The notes under the pieces were generated by a model. The model worked only from the letters and a program-made list of their open reading frames with translations. It made no database searches and was not told where the DNA came from. From CAZGLR01 sp964526635 (GTDB lineage Bacteria > Zixibacteria > MSB-5A5 > GN15 > JAAZOE01), in NCBI GenBank assembly GCA_964526635.1, contig CAZGLR010000082.1:1-15705 (forward strand): a stretch of DNA of 15,705 nt, read 5' to 3'. Made by a program: the position numbers and the translations under genes. Positions within the stretch are counted from its first letter, which is position 1; each line of letters starts with the position of its first letter. Shown one piece after another: positions 6,209-14,806 of this stretch.

Positions 6209-7402
6209 TCAGGCGATTGATTTGAAAAAACTTATTATATCTTTTTTGTAAAGCGGTTTGGGATTATCAAGATATTCGCCATGAACGCCATAGATGCGCA
6301 GCGCATCCTCGGCCATTTTCTCGAAATTGCTGTCGTCAGCAACGCCAACATCCCTGAGACTCAGCAGACGGTCGATGGACTTGAGGAATTCCTTGATTTT
6401 CTCGATGCCTTTAACGGCAAGCTCTTGATCAGACTGGCCGTCGCGATGAATATCGAACAATTCTTCGGCCAGGGTGGCGTATTTTTTGGGCCGGGCTTTA
6501 TAGGAATATTCCATCAGGGGCGGCAGCAGCAGAGCCAGTCCACGGCCGTGGGAGATATCGTAGTGCCCCGACAGGGAGTGTTCGAGGGCATGTATGGGAA
6601 ACGATCCGCCGCGGCCGGAACCGATCATGCCGGAGAGGGCGACAGCCGAGGCCCACGACAGATTGGCGCGGGCTTCAATGTTTTTGGGTTGAGCGATGGC
6701 TACCGGTACATACTCCATCACAGTTTTCATCACTGACATCGCGAAGCGATCCTGCAGCGGGGTATCATCGGCGCCGGTGAAGAAACCCTCGATGACATGG
6801 CAGATAATATCAACCGCGCCATCGGCAGTGTAATCTTTCGGGACAGTAAAGGTCAGTTCGGGATCAATGATCGAGACTTTGGGAAATAAAAGCGGTGACC
6901 AGAGGACAGCTTTTTCGTGGGTATCCCAGTTGGTAATGACACCGCCGGCGTCGGCTTCAGAGCCGGTGGCGGCCAGGGTTGGGATAGCCATGATCGGCAG
7001 GGCTTTTTTAACGGTGGCGCTGGGCATATTGCCTTTGTTGACAAAATCCCAGACCGGTTTATTGCTGAGGGTTGATACTGCCACTCCTTTGGCGGCATCC
7101 ATAGCCGAACCGCCGCCGAGGCCGATGATAAAGTCGCAGTTATTCTTGCGGGCGAGTTCAGCGGCCTCGTCGATAGTGGTGGAGCGGGGATTGGGTTCGA
7201 TTTTATCGAAAACGACCGCGTGGGCGCCCTCGCGTTCGAGTTGATCGGTGACTTTATTGGTAATGCCGTATTCAGCGGCGGCCCGGCGGCCGGTGAGAAT
7301 CAGCGCCCGCTGGCCGAGCAGGCGGCCCTCGGCGCCGACCTGTTCGATTGAACCGGGACCAAAGATAATTTTCGTGGGCAAATGAAAGGTGAAATTGTGC
7401 AT
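6209..7402 (-). CDS. Iron-containing alcohol dehydrogenase (butanol dehydrogenase/YqhD-like)
   Basis: A 397-residue group III metal-dependent alcohol dehydrogenase, expected to interconvert aldehydes and alcohols with NAD(P)H in the cytoplasm. The N-terminal Rossmann-like half has FGPGSIEQVG (14-23) and the nucleotide-binding GGGSAMDAAK (96-105). The C-terminal helical half supplies the metal ligands Asp198 and His202 (GAVDIICHVIE), His271 (FPIHALEH) and His285 (DISHGRGLALLLPP), in the family's spacing. The opening NFTFHLPTKIIFGPG is closer to the BDH/YqhD branch than to FucO. The start at 7402 has AGGAGT (7413-7408) 5 nt upstream. It lies 111 bp downstream of the GH57 gene on the same strand, separated by a strong hairpin, so it may be co-transcribed only partly. 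The exact substrate cannot be told. Confidence 0.93.
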   Translation of the reverse strand: MHNFTFHLPTKIIFGPGSIEQVGAEGRLLGQRALILTGRRAAAEYGITNKVTDQLEREGAHAVVFDKIEPNPRSTTIDEAAELARKNNCDFIIGLGGGSAMDAAKGVAVSTLSNKPVWDFVNKGNMPSATVKKALPIMAIPTLAATGSEADAGGVITNWDTHEKAVLWSPLLFPKVSIIDPELTFTVPKDYTADGAVDIICHVIEGFFTGADDTPLQDRFAMSVMKTVMEYVPVAIAQPKNIEARANLSWASAVALSGMIGSGRGGSFPIHALEHSLSGHYDISHGRGLALLLPPLMEYSYKARPKKYATLAEELFDIHRDGQSDQELAVKGIEKIKEFLKSIDRLLSLRDVGVADDSNFEKMAEDALRIYGVHGEYLDNPKPLYKKDIISFFKSIA

Positions 7403-7465
7403 CGCATACTCCTTGTCAATCCTGAATTATTGGGGGTAAAAATACAGCGAAAAGGGCCGGCTGGC

Positions 7466-7498
7466 AACCGGTTTCAGCAGGAGCGGCTGAAACCGGTT
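7466..7498 (-). terminator. 13-bp perfect hairpin between GH57 and alcohol dehydrogenase genes
   Basis: AACCGGTTTCAGC (7466-7478) and its exact complement GCTGAAACCGGTT (7486-7498) enclose a 7-nt loop, just past the stop of the GH57 gene. Each arm also contains the self-complementary AACCGGTT. On the minus strand only four T residues follow, 12 nt later, so it is not a standard intrinsic terminator. It may attenuate read-through into the alcohol dehydrogenase gene or protect the 3' end of the upstream mRNA. Confidence 0.4.
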
Positions 7499-7513
7499 AA
7501 GGCCATATGAAGC

Positions 7514-9706
7514 TTAGCGTTGAGTTGAATCGGCGGTGTGCCGCGAGCGGGTGATTTCGGGCATTTGATCCAGCGCTCCGGCATAGAGGCTGAAACTTAT
7601 TGAGAAATCCTGTCCCGAGGCCAGCGAGGTCTCATACGTAAAGAGCGCACTGGTCCCCTGGAAGACCTTCTCAAAGCCATCTTCGGACATAGAGACTGTA
7701 TAAATCGGCATGCGCCATATTGTCCCCGGTGCATCCGCCCCGACCTGAATACCCAATTTCTGGTATTCGTCATAGAAGGCTATCGATGACGACCGACGGT
7801 GTTCGGCCAGCGCGGCGAGATTGGGGTCTTTTTCCGGTTTGTAGTTGTCGATCTTGACGAAACGGTCATGGGCGTCGGGCGCCAGCAGATTGAAGTCGAA
7901 CTCAACGCCGAAAGTGATCGGCATCAGTTCCAATTCCGATTGCCTGAGGGTGTAGTCGATGGTAATGGTTCGCCCGGTTTTGGGGAAAATAATCTTTTTG
8001 GCAAGCCGCACGGGGCAGTGATTGTCGCCCTTCCAAACACGGCCAAGCCGTGACATCTCGACGATATAATAATCGGATGAATCACGCAGTTTGTATTCAA
8101 ACGGTTCCCTGATAAAATCACCCAGTTCATGGTATGAGCCATTGGAAAACGATTCCAGGGCGGTGCCGCCGGCCAGGAAATGGTCGCTGAGCGGACGGCG
8201 CAGATACCAGTCTTCGGCCAGCAGTTTTTCGAGACCGGCTTCTTTGGTCTTAACGCGGTCGTGAATCGACTTGGCCGAGTCAGTTGGCTGTCCCGGTTTT
8301 TCGGCTTCGAGTAATTTGTGATGATACCCCTCGCGGCGGCGGGCCAGGCAGTCAACCACGTTGACATGTTCATCGAGACAGTCGAGTTCGACAATCTGGC
8401 CGCCATTGCCGGGCGCGATGACAATACTGAGATGTTCGTTGGTCAGGACGATCTCATTGGCGCCATCGCGATCATAGTCGGTTTCGACCCCTGTGATTTG
8501 TTTTTCGGCGAGCGGACGGAGTATTTTCTCGGCCTCGATCAGTTTCTGGTAGATTGCCCAGCGCAGATGCGGCAAATACAGGCCACCGAAGACGCCATGC
8601 CAGTACGGGCAGTTGCATTGCCCGGCATAGAGAGCGTCGCGGGCTTCTTCAACGGAGCCGGAATCGACGATGGGGTTGTTTGAGACCTCGGCCATGAGTT
8701 CAGACACAGTCAGCATCTTTTTGTGCATCAAATTAACTTCATTGTACTTGGTCAGGAAATTGCGCCAGTGACCGCCCCGGACAAAGTGACCATAGGTGTC
8801 GAAGAGGTCGAATTCTTTGAGCTTCTCATCGAATTTTTCCAGATCTCGGAAGCTGTCGGCCGGCAGCGCCCATTGCAGCATTTCACGGTATGACGCGCTG
8901 GGCAGGTAAACGCGGCCGAGGGGGCGGACTGTATCGACCACATCCTGAAGCGGCACAATTTCGAGCCATTCGCTGTTCCGTTCAACCGCTTCGAAGAAGC
9001 GTTTGAGCCAGCCGTCTTCGTAGGTATGCTTATGTGATTCCGGCCAGACACCGAATTTTTCGCCATCGTCGGCATACACCGCGACACCATCGGGATGCGT
9101 GCGGGCAATCTGCCGCAGGTATTCGATGACATCTTCGACTTCGCCATAGGGAATCAAATACCTGAGTTTGATCAAAATCGGCAGCAGGATGAGTGGTTTA
9201 CCGGCTTCCTCGGTCACATAGGTACCATAGAGTTGATCGTCTTTCATGCCGGTATATTTAAAATGAGTATCATCCAGCGGCAGGTATTCAAGGTCGCAAT
9301 CGTGGATGATCTCCGGCAGATGCGGTTCCCATATCCGTTCGGCCAGCCACATGCCGCGGGGTATGACGTCGAAGTGATCACGGAGGTAGGTGTTAAGCAT
9401 CGTTATCTGTCCGGCCTTATCACGGTCGGGTATGGATGATAAAATCGGTTCGTAAAACGCACCGGAAAGCAGTTCCACCTGACCGCGGTCCACCAGGTCA
9501 CCGATTGTCTTGAAGAATTCCGGGTGATGTTTTTTCTGCCACTCCCAGAGAATGCCCGACTGATGCAACGAAAAACGGAAATTGGGATACCGGGCAACCA
9601 GCTCGGGAAAAAGTTTGTAGCATTTGTTGTGGGCTTCTTCAAAAACAGCGTTGAAGTTTCCGACCGGTTGATGATTATGCAGCGCGAAAGCGAGTTTGAA
9701 GGCCAT
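7514..9706 (-). CDS. GH57 family 4-alpha-glucanotransferase / alpha-amylase
   Basis: A 730-residue glycoside hydrolase family 57 enzyme acting on alpha-1,4-glucans, closest in layout to the Thermococcus litoralis 4-alpha-glucanotransferase. The N-terminal (beta/alpha)7 domain shows LHNHQPVGNF (9-18), SGAFYEPIL (81-89), nucleophile Glu123 in WLAERIWEP (120-128) and acid/base Asp214 in YADDGEKFG (211-219). The two catalytic positions have the same numbers as in the archaeal enzyme. A helical DUF1925-like segment follows (roughly 290-400), then a beta-sandwich DUF1926-like C-terminus (about 420-720). There is no signal peptide, so it likely works on cytoplasmic glycogen or maltodextrin. The start at 9706 is 3 nt past the stop of the mlaD-like gene, so the two are probably co-transcribed; GGAG in that gene's last codons serves as a distant (12 nt) ribosome binding site. 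Transferase versus hydrolase cannot be settled from sequence. Confidence 0.92.
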   Translation of the reverse strand: MAFKLAFALHNHQPVGNFNAVFEEAHNKCYKLFPELVARYPNFRFSLHQSGILWEWQKKHHPEFFKTIGDLVDRGQVELLSGAFYEPILSSIPDRDKAGQITMLNTYLRDHFDVIPRGMWLAERIWEPHLPEIIHDCDLEYLPLDDTHFKYTGMKDDQLYGTYVTEEAGKPLILLPILIKLRYLIPYGEVEDVIEYLRQIARTHPDGVAVYADDGEKFGVWPESHKHTYEDGWLKRFFEAVERNSEWLEIVPLQDVVDTVRPLGRVYLPSASYREMLQWALPADSFRDLEKFDEKLKEFDLFDTYGHFVRGGHWRNFLTKYNEVNLMHKKMLTVSELMAEVSNNPIVDSGSVEEARDALYAGQCNCPYWHGVFGGLYLPHLRWAIYQKLIEAEKILRPLAEKQITGVETDYDRDGANEIVLTNEHLSIVIAPGNGGQIVELDCLDEHVNVVDCLARRREGYHHKLLEAEKPGQPTDSAKSIHDRVKTKEAGLEKLLAEDWYLRRPLSDHFLAGGTALESFSNGSYHELGDFIREPFEYKLRDSSDYYIVEMSRLGRVWKGDNHCPVRLAKKIIFPKTGRTITIDYTLRQSELELMPITFGVEFDFNLLAPDAHDRFVKIDNYKPEKDPNLAALAEHRRSSSIAFYDEYQKLGIQVGADAPGTIWRMPIYTVSMSEDGFEKVFQGTSALFTYETSLASGQDFSISFSLYAGALDQMPEITRSRHTADSTQR

Positions 9707-9709
9707 AAA

Positions 9710-10612
9710 CTAAAATATCTCCACGGAGAGGTTGATGTATTTTTGCGGATGGGCACGGATATCGAGCACCAGACTGTCGAGATTCTGCGCGGCCCGCCGG
9801 AGATCGTCGTAGAGCCGGCGATCTTCCATTAAAAGACGCATGGTACCCTCGGATTCTTCCATCTGCAACGCAAATTCATGGACGCTGGCGGCGGTGGCCT
9901 CAAGCTGCACCATGATATCATCAAGGCGCTGCGAGGCAACGCTGAAACGGTAGGCGCCGGAATCGATAAATGCCTGATTGCGTTCGATGCCGCTTTCAAT
10001 GGTCGTGGCGACCGATGAAATATCCGCGATCGCCTGGTCGATTTTAGGGACACTCCGGTGCGTCAGCGAATCAAGACGAATCGCGACCGCCTTGAGGCTG
10101 GTGATTGATTCTGAAAATTTATCGAGCGTCTGCGGTGACATGACCGATTTCTCCAGGGCGGTTACCAGGCGGCTGACATCTTCTACGACCTGGCCCATCA
10201 GACCCATGACTTCAGGTATGCCGGCATCGAATTCGCCGACAGCCGGTTGATCGGTGCTAAGCACGGTATCGGATGTGCCGGTTGTCACAGCAACGAATCG
10301 TTCACCCATCAGTCCCACATTCTTTACGCTGAAAGTCGCATCTTCTTTAAGGGTAACGTCCGATTCTATATCCAGCGTGACGAGCACCTTGCCCTGATCG
10401 AGCTCCAATTCAGTAACTTTGCCTTTGGGAACGCCGGAGACAGTGACGCGGGCACCGGTCGAGAGAGCCCCGACTTCGTCAAAATAGACGCGATAGGAGT
10501 TGTATTCCTGGCCCAGGACAAATCCCCGACCGAGATAAACAGCCAGGGTAATAATGCCCAGGCTGACCAAAACCAGAATACCTACTTTCAGTTCAATGTG
10601 TTTGGCCGGCAT
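9710..10612 (-). CDS. MlaD/MCE-domain protein (phospholipid transport-like)
   Basis: A 300-residue envelope protein. An N-terminal membrane anchor (about 11-33, GILVLVSLGIITLAVYLG) is followed by an MCE domain (about 37-115), with VTVSGVPKGKVTELEL (56-71) and KNVGLMGERFVAV (97-109). A long helical, coiled-coil-prone region (135-275) and a C-terminal RAHPQKYINLSVEIF complete it, like many MCE proteins that end with a short hydrophobic tail. MlaD-type proteins form ring or tube complexes that carry lipids between membranes with an MlaE permease and an MlaF ATPase. Neither partner is next to it here: rsgA lies 59 bp upstream and the GH57 gene 3 bp downstream. AGGGAAG about 5 nt before the ATG supports the start. 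Function is inferred from the family. Confidence 0.88.
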   Translation of the reverse strand: MPAKHIELKVGILVLVSLGIITLAVYLGRGFVLGQEYNSYRVYFDEVGALSTGARVTVSGVPKGKVTELELDQGKVLVTLDIESDVTLKEDATFSVKNVGLMGERFVAVTTGTSDTVLSTDQPAVGEFDAGIPEVMGLMGQVVEDVSRLVTALEKSVMSPQTLDKFSESITSLKAVAIRLDSLTHRSVPKIDQAIADISSVATTIESGIERNQAFIDSGAYRFSVASQRLDDIMVQLEATAASVHEFALQMEESEGTMRLLMEDRRLYDDLRRAAQNLDSLVLDIRAHPQKYINLSVEIF

Positions 10613-10671
10613 ATACTTCCCTTTATCTCTCTTGTCGGCTTATTACGACGAATCCTTTTGTCGAATTGTCA

Positions 10672-11601
10672 TCAATCAGTATCCAGCGAGTGCAGAATCT
10701 GCAGGTAATTGTTGTAGCGGATCTCGGAGATATCCCCCGACGCAACTGCCTCCTTGACCGCGCAGTCGGGCTCGTGGGTGTGGTGGCAGCCGGTAAAACG
10801 GCAATAGTCCTGGCGTGCGACCATCTCGGGATAATACGAGTCCAGCATATTCCTGTCCAGTTGCCAGAAACCGAGGACTTTGATGCCGGGGCTGTCGATG
10901 ACATAGCCGCCATCGGGCAGATGAAAGAGTTCGACATGGCTGGTCGTATGGCGGCCCTTGCCGGTGGCTTCGGAAATATGTGATACGCGAAGATTCAAAT
11001 CCGGATACAGGCGATTGAGTAATGATGATTTGCCGACTCCCGAATGACCGGCCAGAATCGACCGATGCGATATAAGATACTCATGAAAAGCCTCCAGGTC
11101 GTTCCGGACGGCAGCCGTTTCGGCCCGGGCTGAGGTAACGAAGAGGTCATAATCAAGCTTCTCATAGGCGTCAATTACAGAAGATACGGTATCATCGAGC
11201 CCCAGATCGGATTTATTTATGACGATTGCGGGATTGAGGTTACCGACCCGGCCCGCAATCAGGAAGCGATCGATCAACCCGGGCTTAAGCGGTGGTTCGG
11301 CTACCGATGTCACAACTATCAACGAATCCATGTTGGCGGCGGTAACATGCTGGAATGTCTCTCGCCCGACGGCCGGTCGCGATAAGACCGTACGGCGATC
11401 GTGGACGATTTCGACAATCCCGGTCTCATCGCCAGTCAGGGTGATTTCGACATCATCGCCCACAACGACCGGGGTGGCGTTATCGGCGCCATAGGTAACC
11501 TTCCCGCGCAGCCGGCAGTCGAAGTAAGTGTTCTCGGCGAGAACAGTGACATACTGACCGTGTTTTTTGGTTACTATTCCTGGTATCCGGCTAGCGGTCA
11601 T
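10672..11601 (-). CDS. rsgA: Ribosome small-subunit-dependent GTPase RsgA
   Basis: A 309-residue circularly permuted GTPase that checks late 30S subunit maturation. Order of elements: an N-terminal OB-fold (about 5-70); the permuted G motifs G4 NKSD (129-132), SA motif TSARAE (156-161), G1/Walker A GHSGVGKSS (185-193), G2 GRHTT (216-220) and G3 DSPG (236-239); then a zinc module C267-x4-C272-x-H274-x5-C280 and a C-terminal helix. Length is normal. The ATG at 11601 is the only plausible one (the next Met is residue 91), although no clear Shine-Dalgarno precedes it. It is the first gene of a minus-strand run with the MCE-domain and GH57 genes and is divergent from secA. Confidence 0.96.
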   Translation of the reverse strand: MTASRIPGIVTKKHGQYVTVLAENTYFDCRLRGKVTYGADNATPVVVGDDVEITLTGDETGIVEIVHDRRTVLSRPAVGRETFQHVTAANMDSLIVVTSVAEPPLKPGLIDRFLIAGRVGNLNPAIVINKSDLGLDDTVSSVIDAYEKLDYDLFVTSARAETAAVRNDLEAFHEYLISHRSILAGHSGVGKSSLLNRLYPDLNLRVSHISEATGKGRHTTSHVELFHLPDGGYVIDSPGIKVLGFWQLDRNMLDSYYPEMVARQDYCRFTGCHHTHEPDCAVKEAVASGDISEIRYNNYLQILHSLDTD

Positions 11602-11618
11602 ACGTATCGTGTGTATAG

Positions 11619-11651
11619 CTCAAAAGTTTCGACCAACTCCCTGGTTTTGAG
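11619..11651. repeat. Inverted repeat in the rsgA-secA divergent region
   Basis: CTCAAAA (11619-11625) and TTTTGAG (11645-11651) are perfect complements around a 19-bp spacer, and a smaller CCA/TGG pair nests inside. The repeat lies 18-50 bp upstream of rsgA and directly before the secA -10 box. It could be an operator shared by both genes. Confidence 0.35.
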
Positions 11652-11653
11652 TG

Positions 11654-11662
11654 TGTTATAAT
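11654..11662 (+). promoter_or_regulatory. Extended -10 promoter for secA
   Basis: TGTTATAAT (11654-11662) is a perfect TATAAT with an upstream TGn extension, which can work without a good -35; none is seen at the normal distance. Transcription would start near 11669 and leave a leader of about 155 nt before secA. Confidence 0.5.
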
Positions 11663-11821
11663 ATACTATGCGGGATGCTGCCGGTCAATTACTGTCTGGG
11701 CAACTGAGAGCGGCCGAAAGGGTATAAAGCAGAGTAAGACGGGAAAGTTCTTGCCCCCGAGGATATGGTAACCGATATATAGGAATGATGGAAATGCCAA
11801 TTTTGACCGGATGGATACACG
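11663..11821 (+). other. secA 5' leader with an overlapping mini-ORF
   Basis: About 155 nt of untranslated leader precede secA. I see no match to a known riboswitch. A 16-codon ORF (ATG ATG at 11785-11790, stop TGA at 11833-11835; peptide MMEMPILTGWIHDEDY) begins directly after AGGA (11781-11784) and runs 14 nt into secA in another frame. The Shine-Dalgarno of secA itself is GGATGG (11809-11814), 7 nt before its ATG and inside this mini-ORF, so translation of the two would interact if the peptide is made. Confidence 0.3.
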
Positions 11822-14806
11822 ATGAAGATTATTGAAAAGATTTTCGGCACCAAGCACGATCGGGACCGAAAGAAGCTGCTGCCGCTGGTTGACGAGGTCA
11901 ACCGGTATTTCGATGAGTTCGAATCGTTGAGCGATGATGAACTCAAGGCCAAAACGCCCGAATTCATTAAGCGTCTGGAAGCGGAAGAGACGCTCGATGA
12001 TCTCATGTTGGAAGCGTTTGCGGTCGTCAAGCAGGCGTGCAAACGGCTTCTGGGGACGAGTTGGGAAGTGGCCGGGATCGAATCGATCTGGGATATGGTC
12101 CATTACGACGTCCAGATTATGGGCGCGATTGTGCTGCATCAGGGAAAAATCGCCGAGATGGCCACCGGTGAGGGTAAAACGCTGGTGGCGACGATGCCGG
12201 TCTATCTCAATGCCCTGGCCAAAGAGGGCGTGCATGTCATCACGGTTAACGATTACCTGGCCCTGCGCGACAGCCAGTGGATGGGCGAAATCTACAAATT
12301 TCTGGGGCTGACTGTCGGGTGTATCCAGCATGACATGGATCCGCAGGAACGCAAGGAGCACTACGCCTGCGATGTGACGTTCGGGACCAACAACGAATTC
12401 GGTTTTGACTATCTGCGCGATAATATGGTCCAGCGAACCGAGGACCGGGTACATCGGAAGTATTTTTACGCTATAATCGACGAAGTCGATTCGGTTCTGA
12501 TCGATGAAGCCCGGACGCCATTGATCATATCCGGGGCAGTGCAGAATTCCGATACCGGACGCTATAATGAAATGAATCCGGTCGTCAGTAACCTGGTGCG
12601 TAAGCAGAACAATCTGGTCGGTCAGAAAATCGCCGAGGCCGAGAAGATACTGGCCACAGAAGACGGCGACGAATGGGAGGCCGGCATCCGCCTGCTCATG
12701 GCCGGCCGCGGGGCGCCCAAGCACAAAAAATTCATGAAGCTGGTCAAAGAGACCGGCGTCAAGCGAATGATCGGCCAGGTCGAAGCATCCCTGATGCGCG
12801 ATAAGAAGATGCATGAACTCGATAACGAGTTGTATTATGTTATTGATGAAAAAGAGCATTCGATCAATCTAACCGACAATGGTCTCTCGCAATTCCCCAA
12901 GGAAATCCAGGACCTGTATATCATCCCGGATATTGCCACCGAGTTATCGGCCATTGAAGGCGAGGAGGATTTGCCGGCCGCCGAAAAAGCCAGGAGAATC
13001 GAAGAAGTTTACAAGATCCACGGTATCCGTTCGGAGAAAGTCCACAATATCAGCCAGTTGCTGAAGGCCTATTCCCTGTATGAGAAAAACAATGAATATG
13101 TCGTGCAGGACGGCAAAGTACTCATTGTCGATGAATTCACCGGGCGGTTAATGCCGGGACGCCGTTTCAGCGACGGTCTCCACGAAGCCATCGAGGCCAA
13201 AGAGGGCGTCAAGGTCGAATCGCAGACACAGACGCTGGCCACGATTACCATCCAGAATTATTTCCGCATGTATGAAAAACTCGCCGGCATGACTGGTACC
13301 GCCGAAACCGAGGCGGGCGAATTCTGGGATATTTACAAACTTGATGTAGTCGTCATACCGACCAATAAACCGATTAACCGCGATGATGAAAACGACCAGA
13401 TATTTCGGACGCGGCGTGAAAAATATGCCGCCATAATCGATGAAATCCAGCAGAAGCATCTGGCCGGTCGCCCGGTGCTGGTCGGTACGGTTTCGGTGGA
13501 AGTCTCGGAGATTTTATCCCGGATGCTCACCCGGGTCGGTATCAAGCATAATGTGCTCAATGCCAAACGGCATCAGGCCGAGGCCGAAATCGTCGCTGAA
13601 GCCGGCAAAAGTGGTGGCGTGACTATTGCCACCAATATGGCCGGCCGCGGAACCGATATCAAGCTGGGCCACGGTGTCGTCGACAAGGGCGGATTGCATA
13701 TTCTGGGTACCGAGCGGCATGAATCGCGGCGCATAGATCGTCAGTTGCGAGGCCGTGCCGGTCGCCAGGGCGATCCGGGGTCATCGCAGTTTTATCTGTC
13801 GCTGGAAGACGATCTCATGCGGCTGTTCGGCAGTGACCGTATTGCGGGTGTCATGGACCGACTCGGCATTCGCGAGGGTGAAGTCATTACCCATCCGATG
13901 ATCACCCGCACCATCGAACAGGCACAGAAACGGGTCGAGGCCCAGAACTTCGCAATTCGGAAGCACACACTGAAATATGATGACGTCATGAATCAGCAGC
14001 GGCAGGTAATCTATGCACGCCGTCTGCAGGCACTCGATGATCCGGATATTAAGGCATCGATCATGGAACTGATCGAAGATATTATGGGATCGCTGATTGA
14101 AACCTACTGCCCCAAGGATGTCTATCCGGAAAACTGGCCGCTGGAAGATCTCAAGCTGCAGTTGCAGCGGCTTTTCCTCATTCAGTTGAATATTCCCCAG
14201 GATAAGGTGCCCGAGTTAACTCCTGCTGATTTATTCGAACGCCTTCACAAAGAAGCCCTTGCCATTTATGAAGCCAAGGAAGAAGCCTATAGCAGCGAGA
14301 CGATGCGCCAACTGGAGAAATTTGCGGCGCTGGTGACTATCGATCAGTACTGGCGGGATCATCTCAATGAAGTCGAAGAACTGCGTTCGGGCATCAATCT
14401 GCGAGCCTATGGCCAGCGTGATCCATTGCTGGAATACAAAAAAGAAGCTTTCGGCCTGTTTAGGACAATGATCGATGAAATCGATCGGGAAACTGTGTCA
14501 AAAATTTATCGTATGCAGGTGCGCACGCCTGAGGAACAGCAGCGTGAGGCCGAACGGCGCCGTCGGCAATCCGAGATGATTGCCTCGCACGCCGACACAA
14601 CCGGTATGGGGCTCAGTACCGCCGCGCAGGCTCAGCAGCAGGGCGGGGCACAGACCGCCCTCGCCGAACGCAGCCCGATGGCCGAGGCTGCCGAACGCGG
14701 CAAGGCCAAGCCGGTGAAACGAAACCTGCCCAAAGTCGGCCGTAATGATCCCTGCCCCTGCGGATCAGGTAAAAAGTACAAGAAATGTTGTGGTAGCGAT
14801 GCATAG
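11822..14806 (+). CDS. secA: Preprotein translocase ATPase SecA
   Basis: The 994-residue motor that drives secretory proteins through SecYEG at the inner membrane. The start has GGATGG 7 nt upstream. Visible elements: Walker A ATGEGKT (114-120), a DEVDSVLIDEART helicase motif (220-232), the linking LIVDEFTGRLMPGRRFSDGLHEAIEAKEG block (434-462), AGMTGTAETE (488-497), the NMAGRGTDI and GRAGRQGDPG motifs of NBD2, the scaffold/wing region with YWRDHLNEVEELRSGINLRAYGQRDPL, and a C-terminal SEC-C zinc finger C978-x-C980-x8-C989-C990 that binds SecB or lipid. Between ARTPLIISG and the LYYVIDEKEHS strand there are ~100 residues where E. coli has ~45. This insert (LLMAGRGAPKHKKFMKL) resembles Bacteroidetes/Chlorobi SecA proteins. 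The 3' end overlaps the next gene by 8 nt. Confidence 0.98.
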   Translation: MKIIEKIFGTKHDRDRKKLLPLVDEVNRYFDEFESLSDDELKAKTPEFIKRLEAEETLDDLMLEAFAVVKQACKRLLGTSWEVAGIESIWDMVHYDVQIMGAIVLHQGKIAEMATGEGKTLVATMPVYLNALAKEGVHVITVNDYLALRDSQWMGEIYKFLGLTVGCIQHDMDPQERKEHYACDVTFGTNNEFGFDYLRDNMVQRTEDRVHRKYFYAIIDEVDSVLIDEARTPLIISGAVQNSDTGRYNEMNPVVSNLVRKQNNLVGQKIAEAEKILATEDGDEWEAGIRLLMAGRGAPKHKKFMKLVKETGVKRMIGQVEASLMRDKKMHELDNELYYVIDEKEHSINLTDNGLSQFPKEIQDLYIIPDIATELSAIEGEEDLPAAEKARRIEEVYKIHGIRSEKVHNISQLLKAYSLYEKNNEYVVQDGKVLIVDEFTGRLMPGRRFSDGLHEAIEAKEGVKVESQTQTLATITIQNYFRMYEKLAGMTGTAETEAGEFWDIYKLDVVVIPTNKPINRDDENDQIFRTRREKYAAIIDEIQQKHLAGRPVLVGTVSVEVSEILSRMLTRVGIKHNVLNAKRHQAEAEIVAEAGKSGGVTIATNMAGRGTDIKLGHGVVDKGGLHILGTERHESRRIDRQLRGRAGRQGDPGSSQFYLSLEDDLMRLFGSDRIAGVMDRLGIREGEVITHPMITRTIEQAQKRVEAQNFAIRKHTLKYDDVMNQQRQVIYARRLQALDDPDIKASIMELIEDIMGSLIETYCPKDVYPENWPLEDLKLQLQRLFLIQLNIPQDKVPELTPADLFERLHKEALAIYEAKEEAYSSETMRQLEKFAALVTIDQYWRDHLNEVEELRSGINLRAYGQRDPLLEYKKEAFGLFRTMIDEIDRETVSKIYRMQVRTPEEQQREAERRRRQSEMIASHADTTGMGLSTAAQAQQQGGAQTALAERSPMAEAAERGKAKPVKRNLPKVGRNDPCPCGSGKKYKKCCGSDA

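Noticed and set aside
11690..11770. TPP riboswitch in the secA leader, suggested by CTGAGA at 11704-11709
   Set aside because: The partner motifs (ACCC...GAACCTGATCTGG region) are missing, and secA is not a thiamine gene.
11666..12859. 397-codon open frame on the minus strand
   Set aside because: It lies mostly antisense to the strongly supported secA gene, has no recognisable domain, and is rich in residues expected from reading secA backwards.
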